Part shown: one piece after another, positions 45,881 to 58,549 of the stretch | How the letters are laid out: every line of letters starts with the position of its first letter | Position numbering within the stretch: the first letter of the stretch is position 1 | Origin: Endomychus coccineus | Lineage: Eukaryota > Arthropoda > Insecta > Coleoptera > Endomychidae | Assembly (NCBI GenBank): GCA_958510875.1 | Contig: OY294068.1 | Span: forward strand, 79,107,978-79,171,977 | DNA: 64,000 bases | Direction: 5' to 3' | The notes under the pieces: generated by a model | What the model was told of the DNA's origin: nothing | What the model saw: the letters and a program-made list of their open reading frames with translations, nothing else | Databases searched by the model: none | Program-made: the position numbers and the translations under genes

Positions 45881-47780
45881 CAATTATTTTTATGTGAACT
45901 ATAGAATATTTCATTATTATGTGTTTCAAAACAAAATTCACATGTTAGAATTGTAATAGAAGTTCTTACAAAATACTGTTGAATACGTGTGATTTATGTT
46001 TGTAAGGGTACAAATTACTTGTGGATAAACTATAAGTTCTAGAGTATTTTTAGCCAACCAATATATTATGTATGTAACTAGGGGATTCAACCACTCAAAG
46101 TCCCCAGGTTAAATTAGCCTGAAAGTATACAACAAAATAAAAGACCTGTACCCAGAATGATTTAAATTTACTGGTAATTGAAATACTATTGTTGATACAA
46201 TTTATAACAGAGCTTAATATTAATGAGTTATGAAGTGAATGAATTCAAATATGGATGAAGTTAAATTGCTTGAATCAAAGTGAACAGTTAAATTTACACA
46301 TAGTACTCAAATGATTATTTCAAATGTTACATAAACCAAAAGTTGGGTAGCCTGACCTGGTGACTGCTGGGTAAGATGTTATATTTGCTCGATTATGGAT
46401 TAGTACTTCCTACTTGATGTATGGATTCAATTCTAATACAGTTTCCACGATTGTACATCACAAGTAAATCAGCAACTTCTAAAGCAATTTTTCCACAGCA
46501 GATTCAAGCCAACCTCAGAATTCGTACACTTGTTGAATTTTTCCATAACATAAAAAAAAACATGAAATCACGAAATGTTCAAACCTCTATCACTCTGTTG
46601 TCCTCAGAAGACAGATATGAACAGAATACATAACGATTGTTGAACAAAATTAGGACTAACCTATGTCCTGTCAGATTTCACCTCTGAAGGCAAATTAATT
46701 CTAGAAGTTAGTGAAGAAATCAATGGAATTACAGAGATATCTACCTCACCTCATCACGATAGGGTTTTTCCTTTCAATGAAACAAACTTCACTTCCGTCC
46801 AAAACCAGTCACTTTGGAACTAAGTTTTAATCCCCTAAGGTGCATCTATTACCCAAATAATTCCAATTACTTCAATCCAAATTGGTAATTGATGCCTTTG
46901 CTTTCAACGGAAGAATATTCCCAGAATTTGGTTCCAAACATAAGCTTGGTATCACCTCCCTGTTGAAATAACTCAGCAACCCGACCTTCCACTTGAATGA
47001 TTTTACAAGAAGTACGCCATTTTCTAGGCACTTTTCCGGTGCTTCTAACTCACCGAACAACCTCGAAATAGAGGCGGTAACTACAGAATTTGACACTGAA
47101 TAACCATGACTCGGAGTATATACGGTCTAGCATAGCTGACGTCACAGGAGTTAACCGATTGTAGTACAGCGGCCATTTCTAAGCCGTTAAGTGGAATTTA
47201 CACGTTACATGTTGTATATGAATAAAAATGAGCCGGATCGACTGTCGGTTTAAACCAATGAGATTTTTTTCATCTAAAATAAGAGTAGTTACTAAAAAAA
47301 TGTATGGTGAATATCTCATCGAGTATATTTCTTCTTACATTAATTGCCAACAATGTTGACATTTGTGAGGATATTCGATATTCAGAGCATGAAATGCTTT
47401 ATACAAAATGTCTACACTTCTTATTAATGAGTCGAACGTATATTTTAGATCACTAATGACTACTAAATACTTTTTTACCTCAGTAAGATGGCCACATACT
47501 ACACCAAAGGGCTGAAGTGTCAGGCTGCATTCCTGAAATTAATTCCATTCTTTTTTGCGATCTTTGCCACTTCTCCTCTGAAGTTCTTCCAAATTCTGAA
47601 ACATTCAAACCCAAAGAAAATTTAAAAAATACAACGGATTGACACTTTGTTGTGTGATATAGCCTAAAAGTTACAGATGAGAAACACATTTGTCATCTCG
47701 TAATTTACCGACTCCATCGGCCGGCTCGAAAAATGACAGTTCGTCCTGCCCCGAATGCCCTTGATGTATTGAAAGCCCCG
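45881..47780. other. Non-coding or unrecognised DNA
   Basis: Several 60-75 codon frames (for example 47096-46872 and 47689-47480, minus) lack identifiable domains. No repeat structure seen. Confidence 0.4.
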
Positions 47781-47785
47781 CCTCC

Positions 47786-48156
47786 AGCTTCGCTTTCAAT
47801 CCGTCACTCTCTTGCCGGCCGTAAGGTGCCCGATAAGTTACCAGTCATCATGACACCTCAACCGGTCACTCTCTTGTCGGCCGTGAGGTGGCCGATAAAT
47901 TACAAGTTACGCCATGACCCCTCGATCCGTCTGCGACGAGAGGGCCCTCAAGATCCAACATCGATATGCCAGCTTCGCTTTCAATCCGTCACTCTCTTGC
48001 CGGCCGTAAGCTGCCCGATAAGTTACCAGTCATCATGACACCTCAACCTGTTACTCTCTTCTCGGCCGTGAGGTGGCCGATAAGTTACAAGTTACGCCAT
48101 GACCCCTCGATCCGTCTGCGACGAGAGGACCCTCAAGATCCAACATCGATATGCAT
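47786..48156. repeat. Two tandem copies of a GC-rich 185 bp unit
   Basis: AGCTTCGCTTTCAATCCGTC occurs at 47786 and 47971, each continuing with TCTCTTGCCGGCCGTAAG, CATCATGACACCTCAACC and CCCTCGATCCGTCTGCGACG. Copies are nearly identical. Each unit also holds an internal half-repeat around TCGGCCGTGAGGTGGCCGAT. Confidence 0.93.
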
Positions 48157-48189
48157 TGCTTGCTTGACCGTAGATCTGTATTGCATAAG

Positions 48190-48345
48190 CTGTCTGTTGT
48201 GTCCCCTACCCTGGCTACGGCACCTGATTGCTTCTACGCAACGAGCTTCTGTTTACTCCCTACCCTGGGTATGGTATCACTTGTCATTACATCGTCGCCT
48301 CCTATGTACTTCCTACCTTGGATACGGTACTAGATTGCTTCGTCT
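48190..48345. repeat. Three short repeats around CTACCYTGGNTAYGG
   Basis: CCCTACCCTGGCTACGGCAC, CCCTACCCTGGGTATGGTAT and CCTACCTTGGATACGGTACT recur about every 55 bp next to the 185 bp repeats. Confidence 0.7.
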
Positions 48346-48366
48346 CCGAATCAGCCGGAGGCTATT

Positions 48367-49590
48367 GTAACGAAGCTTAAATTCTGAAATATCATTTTAA
48401 TTTAGATCAGGCAATAAATACGTTACATGTAATTTCAGTTTGAACAGTTCATTATTTCAAGAGATATGCGTGAGTTCCGAATGTGTATTCCGTGATTGTC
48501 ACTTGTCCAAATCTCCGTAATTTCGAATAAGTATAATTATCCAAATAGATGAATCAAATTCACGCCTGTTCAAAATTGCATTTCATTTCGATAAAATATG
48601 TTGCAAAAACAGGGGTCTGGCCAGTTAGGGCACCAAACTTTGTGTAACCTTATGTATAAAAAAGGCGAACAACCAAAAAACTCCGATAACACTTGCTCAG
48701 TCCGCCGAGAGGAACTACCGGAGCATCATGTGCGCGAATTTTAGATCTAAAAAGTAGCGTCACTTTCAAACATTGTCCGGGGCATAAGTAAAAAACCCTC
48801 GGCACAAAATAAGGAATTGGTGGAGCGGACCTGTCCAGAACCTCGAAAAAGATATAAAAGCCGTGACAGCCGAAAGATCTCTCTCTTTTGTGATTTCAAG
48901 TTTCAAACCGTACAGTATCTCTTATGTTTTTGAATTTATCCGAGTTTGAGTCAGATTTAAAAAGCTGTGAAGTAACACTAGTGTTCCGTTTGTGTTTGTG
49001 AATTTTACAAAAGGTAATTGATAGCAAATAGTTATATTTTGGGTATTACTATATATTGATTTCCGTAATTTATGATTATTATTGTAATTGGTAAACGTTT
49101 GTACGATACCTGAGTTCCGTAGTATTCAGTAATCTGAATTGGTGAATTTGAGTTTATACCGTCATAGGTCGAATCGCGCACGATTGAACGACAGGGGCGT
49201 CTTTGGTATATTTGTGCACGCCGTGCCTGTACCGGAAGTATAAGTATATCATAGACGACCAAACCGCCAACGGCTTGTGCACACTGTGCCTATACCGGAA
49301 GTATAAGCTGGGGGTGGTTGTGTGATTGAGAACCGTAATAATTCCCTTAATACTATGAGAAGTCCTCGGCCGTGGATATAGAGCTAAGTTTTAACCAGGT
49401 ATCAATTGTAATTAAAGCCTATAATTCTGATACTGTTTTCTGCCCATTGGACTCTGGTTATACTTCACTGTAGCTACCCTAGGGACAAGGCTATCTTTAG
49501 ATAACATAGTGACAAGCCTTGTGGAGAGGACCCTAGCAGAAGTCCTCAAAAGGAGTCAACCTTTAGAAAATCTGGCGCCCGAGGATTGAA
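48367..49590 (+). mobile_element. LTR-like leader with TATA-type promoter and PBS-like end
   Basis: TGTAACGAAGC at 48367 could be an LTR start. AAAGATATAAAAGCC (48848-48862) followed by a CT-rich stretch resembles a promoter, and TGGCGCCCGAGGATTGAA (49573-49590) matches retroviral-type primer-binding sites. Downstream no gag is visible. The 3' edge of the LTR lacks a clear CA, so limits are provisional. Confidence 0.4.
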
Positions 49591-49599
49591 ATAAGCAAT

Positions 49600-50237
49600 A
49601 TATCGAAAAGTCGCAAGGTACACGTCATACTATGCTCCCTAAAGGGCGTAACTTCGCTGATAGATAGTGCTCCGCCGTTGACTTTGACTAGTTGCCCGGA
49701 TCCAGATCTCATCGCCCCACTATTCACGCCTACGCTGCTGCTTGCTTGCTCTGCTTGTGTTTACATTCAAGTAAGTTGTTGTTCCAATTATCCAGTGAAT
49801 TATTGTGCTTCCGTTATCTTTACGTCACTCTATTCTATATCTAACTATACATAGTGCTGCACTGACATAACTCAGCCATAGTATGCTCCGAACTTCACAT
49901 ATACCTTTGGTATATGGACCAGAGCAACAAACTATCCTAGTGAACAGTGATCCTTGTGAATTGTGTGCATTTACCAACAGATAGCTGATTCAAGTTTTAT
50001 TCTAGGATACTTCAACAGACGATAGAAAACCATGAAATGTGAATCTATTTTGGACTGGTATAATTCAACTTTTTTATTAATAGCTTAAATATTTGAAAAT
50101 TTCTCCCTGCATCTAAAAATGAAACTGAATTATCCTGTATTTTTTATAAAATGAATTCCAATATTTCCTTGCACGAACCCTGCAACTTTTTTACTTAATT
50201 GTTTTTAACGTCAAAAATAAAGAATTTCTTTGAGTTA
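49600..50237. other. Non-coding DNA
   Basis: No gene recognised; may include leader sequence of the LTR-like element to the left and the 3' end of the first MULE. Confidence 0.4.
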
Positions 50238-51472
50238 ATCCATAAAACTTGACCATCCTGTACCTCTAAGACTCCAACTCCAGTGCGAGGCCCTAAATTT
50301 GTTTTTCTCCATATGTTGTGCCAGTGTTGCACAGTCCTATATTTTGGATTAATAACTGCGTTTGCCAGTTCTTTACTATCAGAACCATACTTAATTTCCA
50401 GTTTGGACTCATGAAAATCGCATGACGCTTAATACCCATACCATTCTCAAAATAAGGAATACATTCTGCTTTGATGTCAGTAGCACGCCGCAGATATGAA
50501 AGACTTTCAGCTGATTCCAAATCATGATTATGAGCACCAAGGATTTTTATAATGCCTGGAAGTCCTTCCTTGAAACAAAACATACAGCTTTAGTATTATT
50601 GTGTTTCACGAAAAATCAAAATAATGAATGTAAAAAGGGCAAAAAATTGCAATAAAAATAAAATTTACAATATAACAAGTGAATTTTTGTCGCGATTCAA
50701 TGATTCCTCGTCCCTAAAATCGCTTTTCTAGATAATAATATCTAATATCTATTATTTTTATGCCTTCTGCCCTATATTTTGTAAATATATGCAACTTACC
50801 TTAACGTATTTATCTTTTTTTCTTGTGTCTTTTGTACTATGTTTAATAGAAAATTTTATTTTGGCTTCACAATTACAATTCTTAGATTTCCCTATTTCAT
50901 TTTGATTTGCATCTACCCTTTGATAGCCTGAGTGGTGACAAATAAACATTTTGCTACAATGAACATTCTTTATAGGAGCATATTTACATTTACGCCGTAT
51001 TCAATATTTTTTTACCTGCACACAAAATGGGGAGTGTTCTTTTTTGCCAATATTGGTCTCCAATTTGAAATTGTAAGACATTTGTATTCATTCATCTTAT
51101 TAATGTCTTGTTCATTGCATATGTTTGCCCTGTAATGGTTTGCAGCGACCAGCACATGAGTAAAACTTTCCAGTAGATTCATTTTTAATCTATCCACAAA
51201 CACAACGGCAGCAAGCGTTTACACAGATTACACACCGAACGGTGAACACCGATAATAATTATGATATTATTACATTATAATTATTGAGACAATACACTGA
51301 ATAAGAACGCTTTAAATTATATCAGCGATCCTTTACCAAAATCGTTAAAAAGCACAAAATCGTTGGAACACTCCGCATGCGAATTTAGCACTGAATAACG
51401 TTCCATATATTAGGTATTTTCGCACTTCGCCATCTGCTCGTTCTAACATTCATATATGGAATGTTTAAATGC
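50238..51472 (-). mobile_element. MULE copy A: N-terminal transposase exons only
   Basis: Minus-strand segments 51203-51012, 50949-50758 and 50583-50240 are homologous, in order, to the first part of the MULE at 51482-54622. Paired peptides include CNCEAKIKF with CNCNAKLKL, GLPGIIKILGAHNH with GIPALITVTNNHSH, and NIWRKTNLGPRTG with NKWRTLNLGPRHG. It ends at the equivalent of the first half of the transposase; DDE and SWIM parts are missing. The right border AATGTTTAAATGC (51460-51472) resembles the MULE terminus, directly abutting the 9 bp duplication of copy B. Confidence 0.75.
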
Positions 51473-51481
51473 TTACCGGAG
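51473..51481 (+). other. Target-site duplication TTACCGGAG (left)
   Basis: Identical to 54623-54631. It is flanked on its left by AAATGC, which looks like the end of another MULE. Confidence 0.9.
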
Positions 51482-51640
51482 GCATTTAGACATTATGTAC
51501 ATCTATTTGGCACCCAGTGCAATGCCATTGGTCAGATTCGAATTTAAAACCAATCACAGTTCGAGTGCGAAATGTGCATACAGAATGTATATCGGTGCCA
51601 AACGCACGTACGGAATGTCGTCACAGTTGCTAGCATGCAT
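51482..51640 (+). repeat. Left terminal inverted repeat of MULE copy B
   Basis: Inverse of about 54460-54622. The right end additionally contains an extra internal duplication of the GTTTGGCACCCATTTACATT / CACTCGAACTGT block. Confidence 0.92.
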
Positions 51641-51835
51641 ATATGCGCGTGATGAGACCAGAAATTGCAGCAAAAACGCGTGAATGTGCGGAAAATAGGT
51701 AGAATATTTTTCCGAGTTTGGATATATTATGCTCTCCTGGCTAAGGCAAATACACAAGGAAATCGAAAGTGCAAATATGTTTATTGTATAAAACAGAAGC
51801 AATAGAAAAGAGATAATATAAGAATGAAATATTCA

Positions 51836-54380
51836 GTGCGATGATCCATGTTCAATTGCATTTGGTTGAATACTTCTTACATTTTGTGAGAGATTATGCT
51901 TCTTTTTAATCCTTTTCTTGATAGGTTCTCCACTTGCTGGACGGCCTAAGGGCCTTCTTTTGCTTCCCCTTGTTATGCCGACTTTTCTTCTGCTTAATGC
52001 TGTAGGCTGCACTTTGATACTAGACTTTGTCCTGTATCGCTGGGCACAAGAACTTCCAGCGGTGCACAAAAAACTTTCCCAACCTGTACTAGTCTTCACT
52101 TGCTTCAATCGTTCGTAAAACGTTCTGACGGTTGCGGTGCTGGTACCAAATTGGCTATTTTTGGCGAGCAATAAATCGACGACATTCTGAAAATTGGTGA
52201 AATCTTCAGCACTTGTCGCCATTTCAGTTGCATTTGAAATTTATTTCTTTCTCTTTAGTACTATTGACATTTATGGAAACTAACTCATTTTGTTGAGATA
52301 TACTTTCTTCGCAGTTGGTTACAACGTCACTGCGTGTTGATGGTTGTGAAACAAAAGGCTCGTGAAATGACAGCGGTAGGATATTATTACCAAAGGCAAG
52401 TTTAGCCATCGAAATACGTGTTTCCGAAGAGGCTGCCGGCGCGTTAGTACAACGGGCTCCGAAGAAATGCAAAATAGCAGTTTGATGTTTGCAGAACCTT
52501 CCCAGCCTGCCCTCTTCGCAACTGCAAAATCCGGCTTGAATGTTCACGTCATAGTATGTTCCATTATTTTCATTGCTTGGAACTGCATAAAGAGAAGAGG
52601 ATATTTTTTTGATATTTTCCTCCTGTAGATACTCAATTTTCTTCAGTTGTTTGTTTAAAAACAAACGATTGGAACTATCTCGATTATTAATAAAATTTCT
52701 AAGCCGACGCTGATAATATTCTTCCAAAAGAGTGCAGGAAAAGTCTATTAATGCTATTGCATTATATGCTTTATTCCTGTTTAAGACAACATCTTTGAAC
52801 AATCTTACTGTAATCTCATTAAAATTATTTGTTTGGTGTCCGTGTGTTAATGCATTTCTATAAGCTAATGCCCAATCTTCTTTTCTATTCCAATAGTTTG
52901 TAATACACTTTGCCCATTCCGGATAATCTTTACTATTGTTAATAGCGATTTTAAATGCCTCTAGTGCTGCTTCATTGGTCGAGGCTTGCAAACTTGCAAA
53001 ATTGCTTGAAAATCCTTGTAGAGTACTTGACGGATTTCTTTTGGAACATTATTTTTCTTTTCCCAAAGCCAACGCCAAATTGATTGACAAACATGGAAGC
53101 GGCACAAAAGCGTTTTACATTCTGGCCATATAAATTTTAGGGCGTTCCTTTCTGCGTCACTATCGTCTGTCATGAAAATCTTAGGATATCCTCCACGAAC
53201 GAATTGGGTACGTTACTTTTAATTAGCTGAAATCCGGCAATATAGTCATTTTCAGTTTGCCCCTCAGTTATTATGAGGCCTAGAGGAACGGCTCCAATTT
53301 CACAAGGCGTAAGCATAAATGTGACAGAATGATTCAATGAGTCACAGCAAGATGTACTATCTGTAAATACGATATCTTCATAAAATGGTAAGGAATGCGC
53401 CCGTTGCATAATTTTTGTTATCACTACAATAGCAAATGGATTCTCTTGAAATTTTACAATAATTCCATTTTCCTCATACATTTTTTGTTTTTGTTGTATT
53501 TTCTGAAACAATACTATTTTTAGAAATTAAATACAAATTACAGGGACATTTACGTACCTCCAAAAAATTTTCTCCATGCCGTGGTCCCAAATTTAAAGTT
53601 CTCCATTTGTTGTACCAAAAAGACACTGTTCGATATTTAGGATTTAGCAATGCATTGACTAACTCAATGCTTCCCACACCATATTTCAATTCTAATTTTG
53701 ATTCATTATATTGAATAGATTCTGTAATTCCTAATCCACTATCGAAATAGGTTTCAAAAGCATCTCTCACTTCATGTGTAGAGCGTAAATAACCTAGACT
53801 CTCTCCAGAGGTCAGACTATGGCTATGATTGTTTGTAACTGTAATTAAGGCCGGTATTCCTTGCTGTGAGCAAAAATTTTAAATTTAATTCCGCACTCTT
53901 TCACTTTATACATCATATAATCGCCTCACGTTTACATATTTGTCTTTTTTTGTCGTATCTTTGGTTGTATGTTTTATCGTAATTTAAGTTTCGCATTACA
54001 ACTACAGTTTTTCGATTTCCCTTTTGCATTTTTATGCGGCTCCACTCTACGATAAGATGTATGATGACAGTTGTATTCCAGACTGAAATATCAATTATTA
54101 GTTGAAAAAAGACTACCTACTTAATACTAGTAGTTGCCTAAATCAATGGCAGAATAATAATACACCTACCTGCATATGTAATGTGGCGTGTTTCTTTTGG
54201 TTTTAAATATTCTCCAATTGGTATTTGTCAAAGAAACGTATTCATCCATCCACTGCTTCGCATCACTCTCATTTAATAAATTTGCCCTATATTTTCCAGG
54301 CTCTATTCAAACATATTTATAACGAGATGGTAAATTTGTCGCATTATCCATGGCAGCCATCTTACCGAAACAATGACAGC
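51836..54380 (-). pseudogene. MULE transposase with FLYWCH-like N-terminus and SWIM zinc finger
   Basis: N-terminal part (54380-54170) has NTNWRIFKTKRNTPHYICR; an 87 bp intron (54083-54169, GTAGGT...TTTCAG) joins it to YNCHHTSYRRVEPHKN and CSCNAKLKL, a FLYWCH-type finger. A second intron of 55 bp (53503-53557) separates NFLE from KIQQKQKMYEEN. DDE core: DIVFTDSTSCCD (first Asp), LGLIITEGQTENDYIAGF, ITDDSDAERNALKFIW (second Asp) and LLCRFHVCQSIWRWL (C-x-H helix). CSCEEGRLGRFCKH is a SWIM finger (52500-52540). The C-terminus ends IKVQPTALSRRKVGITRG and a basic tail (to 51836). Breaks: a TGA in the first exon, frameshifts near 53950, 53165 and 52225. Confidence 0.92.
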
Positions 54381-54424
54381 CACAAACTAACGCCTGTCAT
54401 GGCGACGCATCTGTAACGACATTC

Positions 54425-54622
54425 CATACGCGCGTTTGGCACCCATTTACATTCTGTATACACATTCTGCACTCGAACTGTTATGACATTCTATACGTGC
54501 GTTTGGCACCCATTTACATTCTGTATGCACATTTCGCACTCGAACTGTGATTGATTTTAAATTCGAATCTGACCAATGGCATTGCACTGGGTGCCAAATT
54601 GATAGACGTAATGTCTAAATGC
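54425..54622 (-). repeat. Right terminal inverted repeat of MULE copy B (with internal duplication)
   Basis: The ~66 bp block CGTTTGGCACCCATTTACAT to GCACTCGAACTGT occurs twice in tandem here, once on the left. Confidence 0.9.
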
Positions 54623-54631
54623 TTACCGGAG

Positions 54632-55080
54632 GCTCCCACGCCAGACGATGTCATGTGTTTCCCTCCCATTTAGTATCAATTTAATTAATATTCAACATGC
54701 GATTATTCAGAAACCATTATGGAAAGTATAAAAATTCTTACCTCAATATGAAGCAAAAAATTTTCCGCAATTTTTCTCCTCGTTTATCTCCAATACTCTT
54801 TTTTTTGTATATCTTAATAACACAGGTGAGATCAGGTGTGTTAGTGTCAGAAATGCCTTCAACACAAGGTCTAAAACCAAACAAGACATTTCGTCAAAAT
54901 TTGAACTTAACCAATCAAGATATACAAACATAAGTTGACAGAAATTTTAATTAATTTTAATTATTAAAGGGTTAGAACAATAACTATAAATAAAGAAGTT
55001 GGAGGTAGGAACATTCAATGAATACTTTTTTTTTATAGTTTGAAGTATCACATTTAAAAAAAAAATTTGTTACTTACATC
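54632..55080. other. Non-coding DNA right of the MULE
   Basis: No gene recognised; AT-rich. Confidence 0.45.
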
Positions 55081-55084
55081 ATTG

Positions 55085-57900
55085 CATCATCGGACGGCTG
55101 TTCCTGCAAATCATCATATACATCTATGTTTATTTCAGGGATAACATCAATTAATTCTACCTGTACCTGTGCTAAATCAATATTATCGTTGTACTCATCA
55201 GCTCAGAGTGCACTTCATTTTGCTCGCTATTAAAACCTCCTTTACATGTTGTACAAAATTTGTTACATTTCAAACCTCTGTCAGTACGTCGTGTTTTGCA
55301 GGCGTAATGCAGACTTTTCAAAAGTTTCTCTGAAATTAGAGGTTGATCCGAAAATATAGGTACGAGAATATTGTCCTCCTTCCATCCATAATCGGTAGGA
55401 CAGAAGTTTCTTCCCAGCCAAATCTGACATTCTTGCTGCATGCATCCTCACGGCTCCAACAGTCGGTGGCAACGCCATAGTTGACTTAGTTGTTATTTTC
55501 TGACAATAGTAGTATCGACGATAGAACTATAATGGCCATAAAATTTGAAAACGACAATTTCGCAATGTCAAATAATGTTGCTAAATCGGCATTTTATTCG
55601 TTGAATGCTTCGGCATTTCAATGTTGTAAAAACTTGATGTTGTATCGCATCCACAAAAAGCATGAAGGAACAGTATTATTGGACGGAAATGTTCATATTT
55701 TAGATTTTTTGGACTATATACATATTTCTTATCGATTGTACTGTATTTTGGAAGATAAATATTTTTATCTTCACAAGCAAGTTGATCAACAATAATTAAT
55801 AAATCACTAATATCTTCGCCAATAATTGAACATGTTCTGTTGGTATTCGATTTTTCTATTATAGTATTTTGTACAATCAATAAATTAGCATCTTCAAATG
55901 CTCGTAATGCTGTTATTTGTGAGCCGTATTTATTTGCATCACAGTTCTCTTCCATCAAAAACGTTAACAAGAAATTTTTATTGTTGCCATTTCCCATAAA
56001 ATATTCCTGTTTTACTGGCTTACCATCCTCTCTTAGAAATTGAATATCGTGAGATGAATCCTTGCTCGCTCTTCTGCATCTTTCGTAACTCTTGAGAGTT
56101 GATGTCTTGGGATAACCATCGAAAATTATGGGGTAAGGTGTGAATTTTCTAAGAAATTCTACATACTTTGAACGAATCGTTGAATAGTTAGTTATCCCCT
56201 GGTTGCCACTTCAGTCTGCGCAATAGATATCCACCATCGATAATAAAATATTTTTCATTGGAGGCTGGTAGATGGGTTACCGGTGTATACATTTCATACA
56301 ATTTTGATTTTGCACTTAAACGGAAAGTCACATTCAAATTTCAGAAATTTTCGAAAACTGTCTACAGTTATATTTGATTCCAGCAAACGAATGAAAATCG
56401 TCTCAATATCAATAGTGACTAATTTTCCATCGATCATAATTTTGGCACCCATATCTGCCAAATTACCAACTAGCAATTTTTTTTATGTAGATTTTACAGA
56501 CCTACTTGAAAAGCATTATGACAATTTACAAGATTCTAACCTTTTAAACCAGAACTTAAGTAACTTATGGGATGTTTGGGAATGGGTGATTGATTGAAAA
56601 TTTAAGTATTTTAGACATGGCAAATACGAATTCTTTTATTTTACCAGGGCCGTATCTTTATGTTGTTCCGAACTTCCGAACTTAACACCGATGAATTTGC
56701 TGAGGGCTGCTGATATGGCAACGAGACAACTGATCTATTTACCCATGACGCTCTCGGTCATACCTCTATTTGCCAAACCACCCTGAATTTTTATTTGACG
56801 CATCAACATCTGCTCGATTGTTTGGTCAGAAAAAATCCCGAGAAGAACTTGTCAGAACGACGAATAGTGAAGAACTCCTGGCGAGTAAATTTATCAAACT
56901 ATCGGATTCATTATTTCTTCTAAGTGCAACATTTCTTGCAGATAAAGGTGACCATATTCGGCATATTTGTTGTGTCCATTTGCCTGGAAGAATTGGAGCA
57001 TCCTCTGCGTACAATCAAGATGAAGCTGCCAATTACCCGATCTCTCAGCCTCTAACAATTGTTTAGTCAATGTCGTCATTTGGAAGTATTGGGCCCATAA
57101 TTTGAACGTACCACCTCGATTAACAATTTCATGCAAATATTTCAGAAACGTTGTATATATTCTTTGAAAATTAACATCATCGAACCTTTGATTTTTTATT
57201 TATTTACTAACAACATCGACTAATTCGTTAATAAAATCTCTCTATCTCTCGGAGTAAAAAATTCTTAGATCCCATTTCCAGAAATAAAACTTCTTGAACA
57301 TACCCTGTAATTTTTGGATTCTTAGGATGGCAAAATTGAACTTTCAAACAATTGAACTTCGTCACAAGGAACAAAATCTCAACGATGCAAGCAAGTCTAA
57401 TGAATCTTTTGAGCCAAATTTTTTATCGATTGTAGCAGCGAGACTTAGTAGCACACGAGTTATAAATGAACGACGAGGAATCAAATGCATGATAACATGA
57501 GCGATTGCAGTAACTTTGTTTTTTCAAGGAACTAATTTGAGGTTTGTATGATTTTGTATCAAACAATCCAACATGAGTGTTAGACTTTCCTGAATTTCTT
57601 GATCAACATTATTCAAGAATTTTTCTGGAACTTCGTATGACAATCAAACCATTGGCATTTATATCTCCGTATATAATTTTATTCGCCATCCCTACGATTC
57701 TCAATTGCTCTTTCCGTAGATCATCGCTCCGTTTTGCAGAATAAAATTCCGACACTAAATAAGTGGATACGGGCTCGAGTGTTTCGGATTATGAATAACA
57801 AGATCCGAAAAATTCTATAAATTTACCTTTCAAAAACGGAGTCCATTCAGGAATTTCATCATCAAAAGTTTAGCACACGTCCTCATTACTAAAATGAACT
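55085..57900 (-). pseudogene. Relic of a large GCDTTS-motif protein family (Cys-rich C-terminus)
   Basis: Minus-strand fragments occur in the order known to me from a long protein family scattered through arthropod genomes. From N to C: RRSFITRVLLSLAATIDKKF (57490-57430); TLTKQLLEAERSGNWQLHLD and NGHNKYAEYGHLYLQEML (57136-56894); TIEQMLMRQIKIQGGLANRG (about 56800); then NLLIVQNTIIEKS, SIIGEDISDLLIIVDQ and FLHAFCGCDTTSSFYN (55997-55581); ALPPTVGAVRMHAAR and CPTDYGWKEDNILVPIF; and finally CKTRRTDRGLKCNKFCTTCK (55478-55172), a Cys-rich CXC-like end. Every module is in another frame from the next, so the gene is dead. GEDxxDLL resembles a PIN/FEN1-like acidic site, but function is unproven. Confidence 0.75.
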
Positions 57901-58549
57901 TGATCTGTATGCTCCTCAAAATAAGTTTTAAAATGCTTCAAAAGGTTTTCAATTTTAGACGTTTTTCTCACTAGAACGGGTATATCACGGAAAGCAACGT
58001 GGCCTCAACCAAAAGTAACAACAGATTTTTCTTTCACAAATTTCTGGATATGAGATATTGAGCAGTAAGACTTTACTTCAGGATACGTGTACGTACAGTT
58101 CTCCAATTTTTCGAATAAGATCTACTTTTCCATGTTTCCGTTTTCGTCTTGCCTCTACCATATTATTTCTTGTCTTCAAAAGAATTTTGATTTTATCGAC
58201 ACCGAGCTCCTTATCGCATAGTTGCTATCTGGGAATGTTTAAGTAAACTGATCTATGGTGTGGATATCTGTCTTTCCACTCATGTTCTTTCAACCATAAT
58301 GCCCAGTGACGAAAAATTTTCTCATTTCATCAAATACAATAATTGTTTTCATCCCCTTATATAATAATTTTGATTTCCTAACACAATATTAAAGATCAGT
58401 AGATCGTTTACCTAACGATAATGAAAAATAATATGTCAAATTGTGCATTCAACAAGGTTATTGTGCAGAAGTGCCATTATACTCCCTTGTCACCTTTTAT
58501 CAGCCAAATAATAGTAATAAAATGTTAATATTTATGAGATATTTTATTT
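57901..58549. other. Unrecognised, possibly the eroded N-terminus of the GCDTTS relic
   Basis: Minus-strand frames are short and broken. No domain seen. Confidence 0.35.

Larger units (their letters stand above)
51482..54622 (-). mobile_element. MULE copy B: complete element, 3141 bp, 9 bp duplication
   Basis: Both ends begin GCATTTAGACATTA and share about 150 bp of inverted sequence at high identity, including TTTGGCACCCAGTGCAATGC and CATTGGTCAGATTCGAATTT. TTACCGGAG flanks both sides (51473-51481, 54623-54631). A single minus-strand transposase gene with at least two short introns fills the interior. Long inverted ends and a 9 bp duplication are the signature of Mutator-like elements. Confidence 0.95.

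Noticed and set aside
47733..48370. Overlapping 100-130 codon frames over the 185 bp repeats
   Set aside because: The frames exist because the repeat lacks stops in some frames; the peptide repeats itself and has no domain.
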